Shown one piece after another: positions 1 to 11,933 of a stretch of DNA of 64,000 nucleotides. Numbering within the stretch: position 1 is the first letter of the stretch; every line of letters begins with the position of its first letter. The translations under genes and the position numbers were made by a program. The DNA comes from Lenzites betulinus (taxonomy: Eukaryota; Basidiomycota; Agaricomycetes; Polyporales; Polyporaceae): assembly GCA_022264855.1 (NCBI GenBank), contig JABYQU010000014.1:310001-374000 (forward strand). The letters run 5' to 3'. Below the pieces are notes generated by a model. It was given only the letters and a program-made list of their open reading frames with translations. It was not told where the DNA came from and ran no database searches.

Positions 1-2137
1 TGGTGATAGCCGCTGCCGTGGCTCCGGACTCTTGCACAGACCCAGTCGAGTTATGGTGCATACGTTTCCCGGCGACGAGAGTTGGGAGACGCGAGGGCGT
101 TGGTGACCCTGGTGGCTGCCTTGGCCGAAGGGGACGTGTTGTTGTAGGGGCCGCTGGTGCTGCTGTGGTTGTATCCTTGGACCCGGTTGCAGTCCCGCGC
201 GCAGATGTACCGTTTGCAAGACGAGGGATCTTGTTTGGGAGTTGACCGTTCGCCTTCGTATTCTTCGATGTGCTCAGGATCGCACTGGTCTTCTTCACAG
301 AGGCGTTCGCTGCCGACCGGGTGACGCGGGTAGGACGCTGCTCGGATGCTGGTACTCGCTGGGAAGAGCTCCTAGCAGAGGCTGGCTTGGTCTTCGAACG
401 ACGAGCCGCAGCGGGTGCGGCGCCGAGGGCTGGAAGCACGTCACCTTCTTCTTCGTTGTCGGAATCCGTGGCGACCCGCTTCGCCGCAGGTGTCTTACGT
501 GGCTGACCCGGAGGAGCAATGGCATAAGCCCTGGCTGCTGCCGCAGCGACGTGTTTGCTGGGCGTCACAGGGGGCACGGCCATAGAAGTCGTCGACGTCA
601 TTACGACCGTTGTCGTGGTCACATCCGTGAACACGTCCATCTCTTCATCCTGCTCCGCGGGTGGTGTGACAGGCGCGACGAGGGCGGTCGCCGCGAATGT
701 CGAGGCCTGCTGCAGCTTGCGCATTTCGTCGACGGCGGCCCATTTTGTCCACTCGAGCTGCTTGAGGTACATGTATTGCTGCTGTGGCCCGACCACGCTC
801 CCCGGACGCACGATTCGCATGAAGGCGATCGCCTCTGTTGCTGTGAAACCGTACTTCCATGTCAGATATGCCCCAATGAGCGTACCGGTGCGGCCCAAGC
901 CAGCTTTGCACTGTACGAGGATGGAATAGTTAGTCACACGAGCACGCGCTTACCGAATCTACTTACGTGCACTGCGACTACACCGCCCTCCTCGATGACC
1001 TCGTCAGCCATGTCGATGAATTTGCGTACAATTTCGTCGGTGGGATTTGTGCCATCGTCGAAGTAGAGCTCGACGTGGTTGATGCCGCGTTCCTGGAAGA
1101 CACTGGCATCGTATAGCGGGTTGTTCAGCCGTACGACGAGCTTGACGTTCTGTCGCTCGAAGTAATCTAGGCAGTTCAAGAAAGGCGTAGGGAGCTTTCG
1201 TTGTAGCGCGTGACCACCCGACTTCGTGGGCGAGCTGGGGGGAACAATAGCCTGGTTCTCCTGCTCCCTCTTCTCCTTCTCTCGCTTGATCCACATGGGG
1301 TCCACAGGTGAGGCGAACGCGATGAAGTTAGGCGTGAGCCAATTCCAGTCTCCATTCTCCACCTTCTCGTAGTACTCGTAGTCCTCCACATCGAACTCGT
1401 TCATATCGCACAGTCCGTTCTGCATTGCCTTGTAGATGCCCCACAAACAGTCTTGTATGTTGAGGTTGAAGTCTGAGCGCCCCCGGCCGGCATCACGGAA
1501 GGGCATGAATTCGATCTCTGCAATAGGATGGAATGCTTCCCAAGGAGGGCGCTGCTGTACGATCATCTGGCATAGATGTGAATACGGCGGCTTCCAATCT
1601 GCCTATATCTCAATACAACAGGGTACTTACAACATATAGCGCCATTAGCAGCGCAGCGTTGGCCTTCTTTCGTGGGTCACTCGAGGAGTAGAGGACGATA
1701 CGGTGTGTTGCAATCGCGGGGTCCTACGTAGTGTTCACAATGGATGAGCAGTGGGAAAGCATGATCGGGCGTACCTGGAGCAGCTCGTGAATCAATATGC
1801 AGGCCTTATAAACCATCGCCAGATTGAGCGGTCCCCAGTCTTGGAAGAAGGAGAGATAGAGCAACTGGTCGTCGATAGTGAAGTAATAGTACTTCGCATC
1901 GTCATCGGGGGTGGTTGAGGATGATCCTTTCTGTGTGCCGCGTATTTCTGGAACGTTATCGGGATCCTGTGCGAGTTGATTGAGAACATCTGGCCTGGGA
2001 GGCGGATGCGGGAAGGAGGTGAAGAATAGCCTGCAGATTCGCCACACCGTTAATACCTCCGAGCACGCTCCGTGGATGAGAACGCGAGCCACTGACCTCC
2101 CGCCGAAATGGCACAAGGGCTCGCAGGAGAAGGGCAT
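1..2137 (-). CDS. CDC14: CDC14-type dual-specificity protein phosphatase (3' end outside window)
   Basis: Dual-specificity phosphatase that reverses Cdk phosphorylation at mitotic exit and cytokinesis, acting in nucleolus, spindle and septum (family knowledge). Exons on the complement: 2097-2137, 1775-2030, 1631-1723, 967-1566 and <1-910. The intron at 911-966 joins VH to CKAGLGRTG, giving the catalytic HCxxGxxRTG loop with the nucleophile near Cys331. An N-terminal Cdc14 domain precedes it, with [20 protein letters not shown] around residues 60-80 and FMPFRDAG downstream. After the catalytic loop come [11 protein letters not shown] and a long basic, Ser/Pro/Thr-rich tail, typical of the regulatory tail, which runs off the window. 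The first exon is the least secure part: ATG at 2137 followed by AG|GTCAGT. One ACGCGT (2434-2439) lies about 300 bp upstream. Confidence 0.93.
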
Positions 2138-2974
2138 GGCGGCGATGCGCTAGAGGGGGAAAGCGGACGACCGCGGAGCGGGGACGAGGCGGACGGGAAG
2201 GAGGGTGGAGGTCGAAGGCAAGGAAGAGTCGCGCGACTGAACGGGTCAGTTGAGTTCGTGTAGCAGCCAAAGTCACGTGAGCGACACGCGGTCGCCTCCC
2301 CTTCGAGGCGCGGATTCGCGTCAACCGCGCGAGCTTCCTCCACAAGGTATCCTGCCCTTTCTGGGGCTTTGTCGGACGCTTCGTGCGTGTATATCCCCCC
2401 TCATCCTCATAAACGCGCGAAATGAGCTTCCGAACGCGTTTATGCCTTCTTTATGAAGGAGGCGTTCTGTGGACATGGTCATCAGCTTCAGCCACAACTA
2501 GGACCCCTGAAAGTCCCTATGTACAAAAGACCGAAATGGAAGGCCGAACAGGCCTGCTGCAGCCAGCATCTAGCGATTTGAGGCTTCTTAATGGGCCCAG
2601 TGATCCCCCAAGTTATAGCAGGTACAGTAACAAATATCAGAAGATGTGTCCAGCGGCTGCGGGTCGCACCCGCACTGGATCGGTCCTTGGACAAACGCCG
2701 CGTTCAGTACTTGGACAAGTTGGACCCATAGTACGCACAGGATTTTTACAATCACCGTCACGTCGTTGCGGGTGTTCGCATGTTCCACATGGACACCTGG
2801 CGTACGATATGGTCTCCATATGGCGTAAGATGGAGCGTAGTAGCACCTCTGAGTCGCGTTCATCTTCAACGCGCTCTACCGTACTAGTTCCATTAAGCGT
2901 CATCAATAGCGACCCGACCGTTCCAAGTAATACAAAATAATAGTAAGACTACAACATAGCTCTGCATGCTACAG
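2138..2974. other. Intergenic, CDC14 upstream region and MBF-gene 3' flank
   Basis: I see no gene here. It holds the CDC14 promoter (minus strand), with a CACGTG core near 2273-2278 and one perfect MCB hexamer ACGCGT at 2434-2439, and the 3' flank of the MBF-factor gene. Short open frames here have no recognisable protein similarity. Confidence 0.6.
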
Positions 2975-5345
2975 TTAACTGGCCGGCAACCCCGGCGCAC
3001 TCGGTCGTGCTGCGGTCGCCCCATTCCACACCGTGGACGAACTTGGCGGTTCTTCCGCTTCTAACGTCTGAGGCCCAGTCAACACGTCGCTCCGGGAAAG
3101 TATGTCGTACCACGTACCTCCAATAGCATACCAACCACGCCATCGACGTCTTCTGGGGGTATGCCGCCACATCCTGCGCTGATAAGTCGCCGGTACTCCG
3201 TCATCCGCCCGCCCGTGCCCGCCTCCGCCTGGAACTTGACGAGCTTGTCGAACATATCCTTCCGCCGCGTCCGATGTCCTGCAAGCTCCTCCCGCAGCCG
3301 CTCGCACTCCTTGCGCACCTCCTCCGGATCCGTAGGCATGTCCGCGTGTAACGAGAGAAGGTCCGACACCGGCTCGCCGTTGTAAGACACGAGCTGGCCC
3401 GCGGCGGCGGCGCGCACCCCGCGCTCCCGTTCCTCCTCGTCCTTGATCCACTTCTCCCACCCAAGCCGGAAGCGCATGCCCATCTTCCCTCGGAGTTCGT
3501 CCTCGAGCTGCGCGACGGACTGCTGCGCTGCAGGCAGCCCCTGCGCCTGGGTCTTCAAGTGCCCGACCGTCCGCTGGCTCTCGAGAATCTCCGTCTGGAT
3601 GTTGGTCAGCAGCGCGTTCGCCTGCGTCAGGTCCCGATCCTTCTCCTTCAGCTCCTGGTCAAAGGACGACGCGAGGCTGTCTAGCATCATCGTGACGTCT
3701 GTCACGCAGCGCGTCGCGACCTTCTGGCCGGTGACCGAGTAGTGCAGCGATGGACGGTCACTGCTCGAGGGGAGGAAGGAGAATGACGAAGGGCCGTTCG
3801 CGGAGGGACCGTCCGCGGGGCGGAAGGGGAGCGGACGTGCGGGGAGAAGAGGTGATGAGCGGAAACGTTCGTCTTCGAGGATGTAATCCTCGGTCGATTT
3901 CCCGTCGCGGTTTGCGATCTTGGGATCTGCACCGTGGTCGAGCAGCAGCTTCACCAGACGTTTGCTCCGACACCGCGCCGCCATCGTGAGCGCCGTCTCC
4001 CCGTCCTCGTCTTGGAAATTGATGATGTCCGCCAGTTCTTGAGGGAAGTCGGCGAGGCGTTGGAGCACGGTCTCCATGTAATACCGCGCCGCATGGGTTT
4101 TCCCCTTGGACATCGCGACGTCGACTATGTGATGAAACACGGTGCGGTTGCTGTTGTCGATGTTCAGGGTCGACTTGTGAAGAAGCTCGTAGAGTTCCGG
4201 AAATTTCCGGACGTCATAGTTGTTTGCGAACATAACGCTACGCATCAGGGCGGTCTGTCCGGCCTTGTTTACCTTGTATATGTCCGCGCCCGCTGTGAGG
4301 AGCAGCTTCACTATTCGTATGCGACCCATAGCGCTAGCCCAGTGTAGCGCGGTGTGTCCGTCGTCGTCGATGGCCATGTTCGGGTCAAAGTCCGGAGGGG
4401 GGTTTATGAGAATCTCCGGGATCTGGTTGGAGTCGGAGATGAAGTACTCGAGGATTTGGTCGCCGTAGATCGACTGGCCGCCACCGTTCGCGAACGCATC
4501 GTCCATCGACGCGTCGTCGTCTTCGGTGGCGCGGTGCTTCCGTTTACGGTTGGGCTCTGGCGTCGGTGAAGGGAAGTCTTCGTCCATGGCATTGGAAGTA
4601 GATGCAGGGTGCCCTGGGCTGCTCCGGATGGGGGAGGGAGTGCGCGAGCTGGTCGTAGCCTCAGAGGGAGACGGGGTCATGGTGCCATCTTCCGAACCGC
4701 GCACCGAGACTGTCTCGATGTCGGTACCTTCGCCGTCCTGCGCTGTTCGTTTTGAAGACCGGGTGCTAATGGCAGAAGCAGTCGCTACCTCACCACCGCG
4801 ACGTATGGTCGCCTTAGATGATTGAGCAGACACGAGATGTTTCGGAGCAAGAGGGGGACTCTTTGCCTCCGGCTGGAAGTCGATGATAGGACGAAGGAGG
4901 ACTTCACAGCCATATTGCTTGCACAATGAGAGGCCTCTCTCGAGGGGTATCCATGTACCTTCGGAGGTAGAGAGGTGAGCTGAGTAACGGGCAACCGGTG
5001 TCGGACACACCTTGGTATTTGCCGTAGCCGCCTTGAACTTTCTCATGTTCTCCCTTTTGGACTTCTCGTTCGAGTATGCGCGTCCGCTGCGGCTTGTCGA
5101 ATCCAGCGACTTTGAGGATCTGAGTCGCGTTGAGCCATGAGTCGGACCGTCTGCGCATGACGGCGACTCCTTTGCACATCCTGCCAATACGTTCAGGCAT
5201 GCTACAACGCGTAGTACGCGCTAAAACCTACATTTCGAACACTGGTATACCACTGTATGTGGCCTGACCGTTGTCGTGGTTAATATGGAGATACGGAATG
5301 CGGAGGGCGGTGTGGCCCCACCTTAAAGATCTGATTGTCCGGCAT
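2975..5345 (-). CDS. MBF/SBF-type transcription factor: APSES DNA-binding domain plus ankyrin repeats (Res/Mbs1/Swi4-like)
   Basis: DNA-binding subunit of the G1/S factor that reads MCB (ACGCGT) elements. Exons on the complement: 5322-5345, 5232-5263, 5011-5180, 3118-4958, 2975-3067; 720 codons including stop. The protein starts MPDNQIFK, then [19 protein letters not shown], then [10 protein letters not shown] and [14 protein letters not shown], a textbook APSES/KilA-N domain over about residues 8-110. Ankyrin repeats lie near residues 273-335 (HTALHWAS) and 395-440 (GETALTMAA). A coiled coil lies near 500-600, followed by a C-terminal helical tail. Two tiny exons (24 and 32 nt) build the N-terminus; an ATG in the third exon would miss the first APSES strand. 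The last intron (3068-3117) swaps the final residues for [11 protein letters not shown]. Four ACGCG(T/C) motifs sit 130-180 bp upstream of the start. Confidence 0.94.
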
Positions 5346-6266
5346 GGTTGGCTTCCTTGTCGCAGAGAAGTAGCTTCTGGTGTTTTCACCTCGGTTCTCC
5401 TCCGCTATTGTGAGAAAGGGACGTGCCAGAGAAGGTGGAGGAGGGATGGAGGGATGGAAGCGCAGAGCAAGCTTGACGCGCCCAGACGCGTTAGCGCCTA
5501 CCGTCTCTCACGCGTCACGCGCCCGCTACAATGGCAAAGCGTGCATCTTCACATGTACTTCTCTCCGCCATGCGGGATTGTATCATCCGTCTGTCCTGCG
5601 CGCACACGACCGCGGCTTAGCTGCTATGGCGTCGCTGAGTGCCGTGGTAGCGGCCCTTATACACGCAGCACTTCGCCGCCAATCAGCCACTTGCGCGGCT
5701 GTGGGGACCCCGGAAAGTCTTCATACTAGCGCCCTGTATTTCGACATCCATGTCTGGATGGTTGCTGAGGCTTCGCTACGATCTGTCCACACATGCGCTC
5801 ATAAATACCATCTTTTTACTCATGTCCGGAATATATAACTCGGGCTATGTGCGGATGACCTGGTCATTTTTTGCAGTGATCGTTTCCGGAATGTTTACAT
5901 TCAGCCTCAGCTTTTGGCCGTCGCAGGTTTCACAAATGGGATTAAATGCTAACTGTCATAGCGAGGCCGAGTTGTGAGGTATAAAAATCTACACAGTACA
6001 TGTTTAAACCTCCAAATCCACCACCACACATGTTTTTCTGCTCCGTGCGTCGACGCGACGCGGTGCCAGTGGTTTCATGAAGACGCGGTCGCGTGCGCGC
6101 GTATTGATGTGTACGTAATCAATGCGGGCGTCTGAAATTCTTGGACGACGATGTCGCGCTGGACGCTTGACCGGAACGACAGCAGCAAGTGCAGCACCTG
6201 GTTCTCAGCTTCCCGTCGTCTCTCTAATTCCGTGTTTCTGCTTGACGGCCAAAATCTTGCTTCGCC
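5346..6266. other. Divergent intergenic region between MBF factor and uL24m
   Basis: No gene recognised. The MCB-like cluster near 5476-5522 is listed separately. The rest is presumably promoter for the two flanking divergent genes. A 152-residue open frame here is unsupported by splice signals or similarity. Confidence 0.55.
5476..5522. promoter_or_regulatory. Cluster of four MCB-like ACGCG(T/C) sites upstream of the MBF factor gene
   Basis: Within 47 bp the sequence carries ACGCGC (5476-5481), ACGCGT (5486-5491), ACGCGT (5510-5515) and ACGCGC (5517-5522). ACGCGT is the known MBF binding core, and clusters of this density are typical of MBF targets. The cluster is 130-180 bp upstream of the start codon of the APSES/ankyrin factor, so autoregulation is the natural inference. 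Binding has not been shown. Confidence 0.6.
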
Positions 6267-7548
6267 ATGCCTATCTCGGCGAGGGAGCTGGCCTACGCGG
6301 CCACGACACAGGCGTTCACGCGCAACTTCCGCCACCTCCTCCCCGTCCCGCGGTTCCTCGTCCGCGGGCCGTTCTTGCCTGGCCAGCCGCGCCCCAAGGA
6401 CACGAAGCCGAAGGACAGGATCAAACACTGGAACATCGTCCCCGGCGACTATGTGCGCCTGCGTGGAGACACGTCGGGCACGATCCGGGAGGTGAACAGG
6501 GTGAACAAGCTCAGCAACAGGGTGTTGCTGAAGAAGGAAACCAACAAGGAGGTACGTGGCGCCATACTGGACGATGTCTTGGCAGAGATGCTGAATGGCG
6601 AGTGGGGTGCAGAGCCCCTCGACAGACGCACGGAATGAGGGTATGGTGTCCGTCCCCTACTCACAGTGCCAGCTCCTTGTTGGACGGTATGAGTATCCCC
6701 CGGAGGGCCAGTCCATAGAGGCCGCAGTGAAGCCGTACGTATCCCGCACTTCCCGTCATCCCGCTAGTGCTCAGCAGTACTTCTAGTGTGTTCGCTTCGC
6801 GTCTGACGATGTCGAAACCCTACTGGTACGCGAAAGGCGGGTACTGGATCTGGCGGCGGTACGCGGTGAACACCACTCCGCGTTTGCCCAACTACACGGG
6901 CTCGTCGCACATCTCTATCCGCATTCCCTGGCCGAAGCAAAATACGCTCACGAAGCCTGAGCGTACGTACATGCGTAGCAGCTCATCATAATGCGCGAAA
7001 TTCACCTTGATGCAGCGAGTCCATACGACACCATTGCGGAGGCCGTGAACGAGGTCACCTACACTCCCCCCGCCCTCCCATCCACCCTCCTTAGCCCCGC
7101 CCCTCGAATCCCCACGGAGCACGAATACATCACCTCCCTGACCAAGCCTGGCAAGGTCGTCGTGCCGGCCTCCGCGCCCGTCGAGGTACACCTCGTGAAG
7201 GAGCTCTCGAACCCCCACAGCCGCGCCAAGAAGCAGGCGCGCTGGCAGGCGTTCGCCGCGCGCCAGAAGGCGCTCCTCGAAACGCACATCCAGGCCGAGT
7301 ACGCGAACCTCGCGGGCCGCACGCGCAGCGCCGCGCGCGCGGAGGCGACGTGGAAGTGGAAGAACCAGATCGAGGAGGAGCGCAAGGCGGAGATGAAGCG
7401 CCGCTGGCGCAACCGCGGCGGGGAGGCCCACGAGGCGCGCACGTCGCAGCGCAAGGTGCGCAAGGCGGCGAAGCGCGAGCAGAAGCTGCGCAGGCTCGTG
7501 CTGGCGGACGCGCCGAACCAGGTCGTGCCCGATGCTCCTGCTGCGTAG
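6267..7548 (+). CDS. MRPL40: Mitochondrial large-subunit ribosomal protein uL24m (MRPL40-type)
   Basis: uL24-family protein of the mitochondrial 54S subunit that binds rRNA near the exit tunnel. Exons 6267-6551, 6667-6734, 6787-6962, 7016-7548; 353 residues. A KOW core appears as HWNIVPGDYVRLRGDTSGTI (about residues 53-72), followed by KLSNRVLLKKETNKE and, across the first intron, CQLLVGRYEYPPE. The N-terminus is rich in Arg/Ala/Phe and lacks a bacterial-type start, fitting a mitochondrial presequence. Exon 3 carries the aromatic run SKPYWYAKGGYWIW. The last exon is a long, highly charged, helical extension (RR/KK/EE rich), as in other fungal mitoribosomal L24 proteins. All four exons add to whole codons with consensus GTACGT donors. 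It is divergent from the MBF factor gene. Confidence 0.88.
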
Positions 7549-9714
7549 ATCGGCCGTTGTTGTTGTTATCATATCTTTCGGCACACCCGTCGTTTATGGA
7601 CGGGTGTGTACGAGGTAATACACCCATGTCTAGCTCACCGTCTGAAAACATTCTGCCGCAAGTTACAGGATGGTGAGTGCCAAGCAACGATGCTAGCCTC
7701 CCCAGCTATTCATATGAGTTATCGTCGTAGGCCCATGCAGTTAGTATGGCGGTCCGGTCCTCCGTGTGAAAGTCAACGTTCAGATCAAGGTCTACCTTAG
7801 TTCCGAACTTAGCGGTTCAAATCGCGTTCTGTTTGCTCCGGTACTAGCACGGGTCCTAGTCGGTATCCAGACATCCGATGAAAGCACTCTCTGAGTCCGG
7901 CGTACCTTTGAACTTTGCCGCATGGCGGACATAGCTTGTGTGCTCGTACGGAAACTACGTCCAAATTTTCCGAAGACGCTAGGCACTGGACGCTGGACGT
8001 CTGGACACCGCAAAGGGTATGATGTTCTTGGGCTCGCTTAAACGGGCCACCGATATTAATAACCATCCGACTTGCAGATATTCATCCATAGCCCCCGTCG
8101 CACTGGCGGTCGGCCTCTCGAATCGCCGAAAGCATATCTGCGCGTATGCACTGTGCACTGTGCAGCACGGCTGAATTTGAGTTGCTGCACCGTCACGGAA
8201 TCCGGATCCTAGCCCCGTCGGGCCTTGTTCTGATGTGGTGCCTCCCGGGCCAGACGCGCCACCGTGACATATACTCGCAAGACCTCGTCCTCCGACGCGT
8301 CGGTGGCGCGCGCGAATGCCCCGATGCTCAATTGCTCGATTGCCCCCGTCTCAGGCCGTCCCCTCACCGCCGCGGGATCATCAACGATCAGACTCGGAAT
8401 CGGACGTGCACCACCGCGGCGGCGCGGGGCTGGGCCCGGGCCCCTGTCGCTGATTCTGAACAATATTGCGAGCGCACACGTACGGTGCCCACTCTCCCGG
8501 CCGCCCCCTCCTTTTGGGGGGTGCCTCCCATTCCTGGATTCTGATGCTCTCTCCGCACTGCGCTCAGTGGATCGTCGCAGTCCAAGGCGCCGAGCGCTTT
8601 CGCCGCCCTCTCATCAGTGAATGGCCTGCGCGCGCCGCGACGATCAGGCGTCGGGCCAGGTCGGGCCCCGCTGGGCCTCGCTGGGCGCGACCACTGCGCG
8701 ACCACGGCTAACGAGCGGACGCGCGGACGCTCCCAAGTTCTGCCACCATGTCGCGCCGTCTGATCGGCTTTGAGAGTGCCCGGAGCCCGAGACTCGAGGT
8801 CGTGTCGCCGTGAGCACGCGAGCCCGATACGTGAGGATACATGTGGTCGCGCTCGCGCTCAGTCGCCAAATCGCGCGACGGCGGCACTAACACTATGGCT
8901 GGCACCATTCCCCACAGTCGCGACGCTGCGGGGGCGGCGTACGGTGATTAAACAGAAGTGCACTAGGCTCCCGACGTCGAGCAGGTCGCCGGTGGCGTCG
9001 TCGCGGCCACCACATATTGTGCCCTTATCAGTATCAGCGTTGTGGCGACCCTATGTAGGGCGATCGGTGGGCGGTGCCAGTGCGGCGGTGCGGCGGTGCC
9101 ACAGTTGGAGGACGGAATACAAGGGTTGCAGCTACTCAATTGCCCGCGCGACCCTGCAGCCCTGCAGGTTCGCCTCACTCAAGGATACTGCAAGGCGGGG
9201 TCGTCCATATTCGCCAGTAGTCTACGGACAAACTGCGCATGATGCTAGTCTAATAGGAAGTCATCATGATGGCAGCCATCCATGAATGCACGACCCCCGT
9301 TAGCGCGTAACCTGACGACCCGCATACACACTCCGCCCCCACATCACGCAACCAGACTACACACGGAACAAGGGCAAGGCAGGGCAAGGCGCACAACATA
9401 ATTCCAAATTTCCACAGGAGGGCCGCCCCGGCCCCCAACGGGCGGGGCGTAACTAATCTATGCACGCGCGCGCGAAGACGGCGGCGGCGGGAGCGGCAGC
9501 GACGCCAGCATAGCGGGTCCGAGTACGCGTATGCATGGCGCGCGTGCCGCGGTGTGTATAAGTAGCAATAAGCAAGAGCGACGGCGCGGCGCGGGGCGCG
9601 CGGGTCAGTATCCTAGATTTTACAGAGCGCCGCGGGAGGCAGGCGAGTGCAGAGCGAGTGACGAGACGGAGACGGAGACGGGGCAGGGACTACAGAGCCT
9701 GTGGGGAGGCGATT
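7549..9714. other. Gene-poor intergenic stretch of about 2.2 kb
   Basis: I see no supported gene. Open frames (for example near 8146-8544 and 8770-9285) lack conserved motifs and consistent splice structure. The stretch is locally very GC-rich near 8380-8720 and 9440-9600. It contains the 3' flanks of uL24m and of the DUF6534 gene, which converge here. Confidence 0.5.
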
Positions 9715-11933
9715 TTAGACCTCCTCGACGGGGCGCTTGTCGGAGCCGCCGTACTGTGACTGCCCGTCGTCAGTGAGCGGACGTTGGACCGGAGCAAGGT
9801 GAGGAGCCAGGCGCACCTCCTCGCCGTCGTGCCTCGACTCCTTTGTGGTGTCGATGCGGATGGTGATGTCGCCCGCGCGGCGCTGCTTCACACGCACCTC
9901 TATCAGCTCGGTGGAAGCAGCGCGGAGAGGAAAATGGACGTACGTTGTAAGTAGACAGGTTCGCCGTCGCGGTGGGCTGCATATCGCGCAGCGATACGGA
10001 CAGTTCGCCCGACGATACGTCGCGGAGGCTCTTGCGCGCGTTGAGGGTGGCCATCAACGAGTTGGAGTACACTGCGGCGGCGCGTAGTCATTAGCAGCGG
10101 AAGAAGGAGAAGCACGGGGAGAAGCAAGAAGAGAAGATGATGTTAGGACACCGCCACAGCAGCATCGAAAGGGAATAGAACTCACGGCGTCCAAGAAGGA
10201 AAAAGAATGTGATGTAAATCAGAGTGTTCGGCAAGGCCACAATGGTGATCAAAGAGAGGCATGCGCAGACACTGTGTGCGAGATGAAGCCGTCAGCGCCC
10301 GCCTCATAATCTCAGCCAAATCCCAGTGCGGACATACCTAGTGAGCAGGCCGGTGTTGACGGCGAAGACCATCTGACAGGGCGGAGGAGACAAGCGTTAG
10401 CGGAAGGCACGCGGAAATGGAGCGACAAATGGAAGCATAGATTGACGCACCAACTTGTTGATGAGCGTGTTCGAGCTGGCACAACTGTCAGCGACGGAGC
10501 CGGGCCTACAACAGAATCAGGGTACGCACTTGGAGAACCCGGTGCGCGACTTGTGCAAAATTGTGCACAGGATAGCGGCGATGGTCACATCGCCGGCCGC
10601 TGCCAAGGCGTTCATGGAGATTGAAAGGCCCTGGACCGACAATGAGCATACACACACAGATACAGAACTACCATGCGCGCTCTGCTCACCTTGACTTTGT
10701 AGGCATCCAGAAACGAACCCAGGGCCATACTACATTGGACAGATGAGCATTGACTGCCCGCGCCAACGCTGCGTAGCGTGACGAAAAAACAAATCACTTA
10801 CGCCTTGATGGTGTATGCTGCAAGGACACGCGCAAAGATCAGCCCAGATGTTCAGCACGGAGGGAGAATGGATGACGCTTACTTATTGACACGACTAAAA
10901 TTTAGGGTACAGTTTTCCATCAGTATCCGTGGACGTCCGGGTCGCGGTCAAACTTACCGAACTCGCCAGCAACCAAGACGACCTGTCGAGGGAGAGGAAC
11001 ATATCAGCCCTGGCCGGAACATGACAAAACCGTAAGCGTTTAACAAAGACGCTGTACGTACGACAGGGATGACGAGAACAAGTTTACCGCCGCTCAGTTT
11101 CCAGATACGCGCCGCGAAGAAGCTGATGTGGATTTTGTTTAGCGATCAGCTGTCCGGGTACCGGACCAAGTCCTGGCTCCGGCGCGTACCTCTGTACGAA
11201 CAAGCTCGTGAAAGACTGTGCGTATGTTCGTCAGCTCTTGCACTAGCCGGTCGGGCGACCACACTCACATTGAAAAACACCTCGATGATGATGGTTCTGT
11301 ACGCGACCTGGTCAGCGTGGGAGGTGGATGTCAAGGAGATGGGTGCATACTCGGCTATTTGCAACGGGGCTCCAGGGACACCGTATTCCGTGATCAAGTA
11401 CCAATATACTACAGGCCACCACAAGCAAGTTCAGTATAGGCTTACACAATCAAGGGACGGGGCAGGGTCTTACTGCTGTGCGATATCAGGGCCTGGCGAC
11501 GGTGTATGAGACCGCAGATCCTGAAGATACGGAGAAGTGACTCACTTGGTGGATGGAATCTGACACCCACACTGCTGTGACCTTGTGCAGGGGTTCAGTG
11601 GACTATCAACGAGTGCGCGGTGAACAGGAACATACAAGCAGCTTGATGGACCAGGGATCACTCCGATAGCGGGTGAAGTAGTAGTACATCTGCGAGCAGG
11701 AGACTGCAAGCGTGTTAAACCATGGCCACGGCGACATGTGCGCGGCGCGTACCTCCATACAGACTGAAGCAGCTAGCGCGTCAGTTGAATGCTGGACAAG
11801 ATATGCACACAACACGTACACTCCCGCGAGGATCACGCCGATGAGGATGGCGCCCATACTGAATTTACAAGGGCTGTCAGATGCTTTCGAGGAATAGAGC
11901 AAAGGGTACGGACGAGCCGTCGATGAGTCCCAT
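9715..11933 (-). CDS. Seven-pass membrane protein of the basidiomycete DUF6534 family, 19 exons
   Basis: Integral membrane protein of unknown function. Complement exons: 11914-11933, 11820-11858, 11753-11763, 11636-11703, 11546-11581, 11474-11492, 11269-11408, 11190-11215, 11062-11122, 10958-10982, 10883-10894, 10802-10817, 10690-10729, 10530-10630, 10451-10475, 10338-10372, 10186-10271, 9944-10071, 9715-9906. They sum to 1080 nt (359 residues). Family hallmarks are MGAILIGVILAGVLYGVSCS followed by YYYFTRYRSDPWSIKLLV near the N-terminus, alternating hydrophobic segments, and the C-terminal signature LYSNSLMATLNARKSLR. The cytosolic tail is polar. Several exons are tiny (11, 12, 16 and 19 nt). 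The first exon uses a weak GTCCGT donor, and the 37-nt last intron (9907-9943) is unusually short; both need transcript support. The middle of the model is strongly constrained by phase. Confidence 0.85.

Noticed and set aside
242..1066. 274-codon plus-strand frame
   Set aside because: Antisense to CDC14 exons that carry the catalytic loop and tail; no similarity of its own.
7805..7830. GGTTCAAATCGC resembling a tRNA T loop
   Set aside because: Flanks do not pair as a T-stem and there is no cloverleaf upstream.
8146..9285. Several overlapping open frames in the 7.5-9.7 kb gap
   Set aside because: GC-rich DNA has few stop codons; none of these has conserved motifs or a coherent splice structure.
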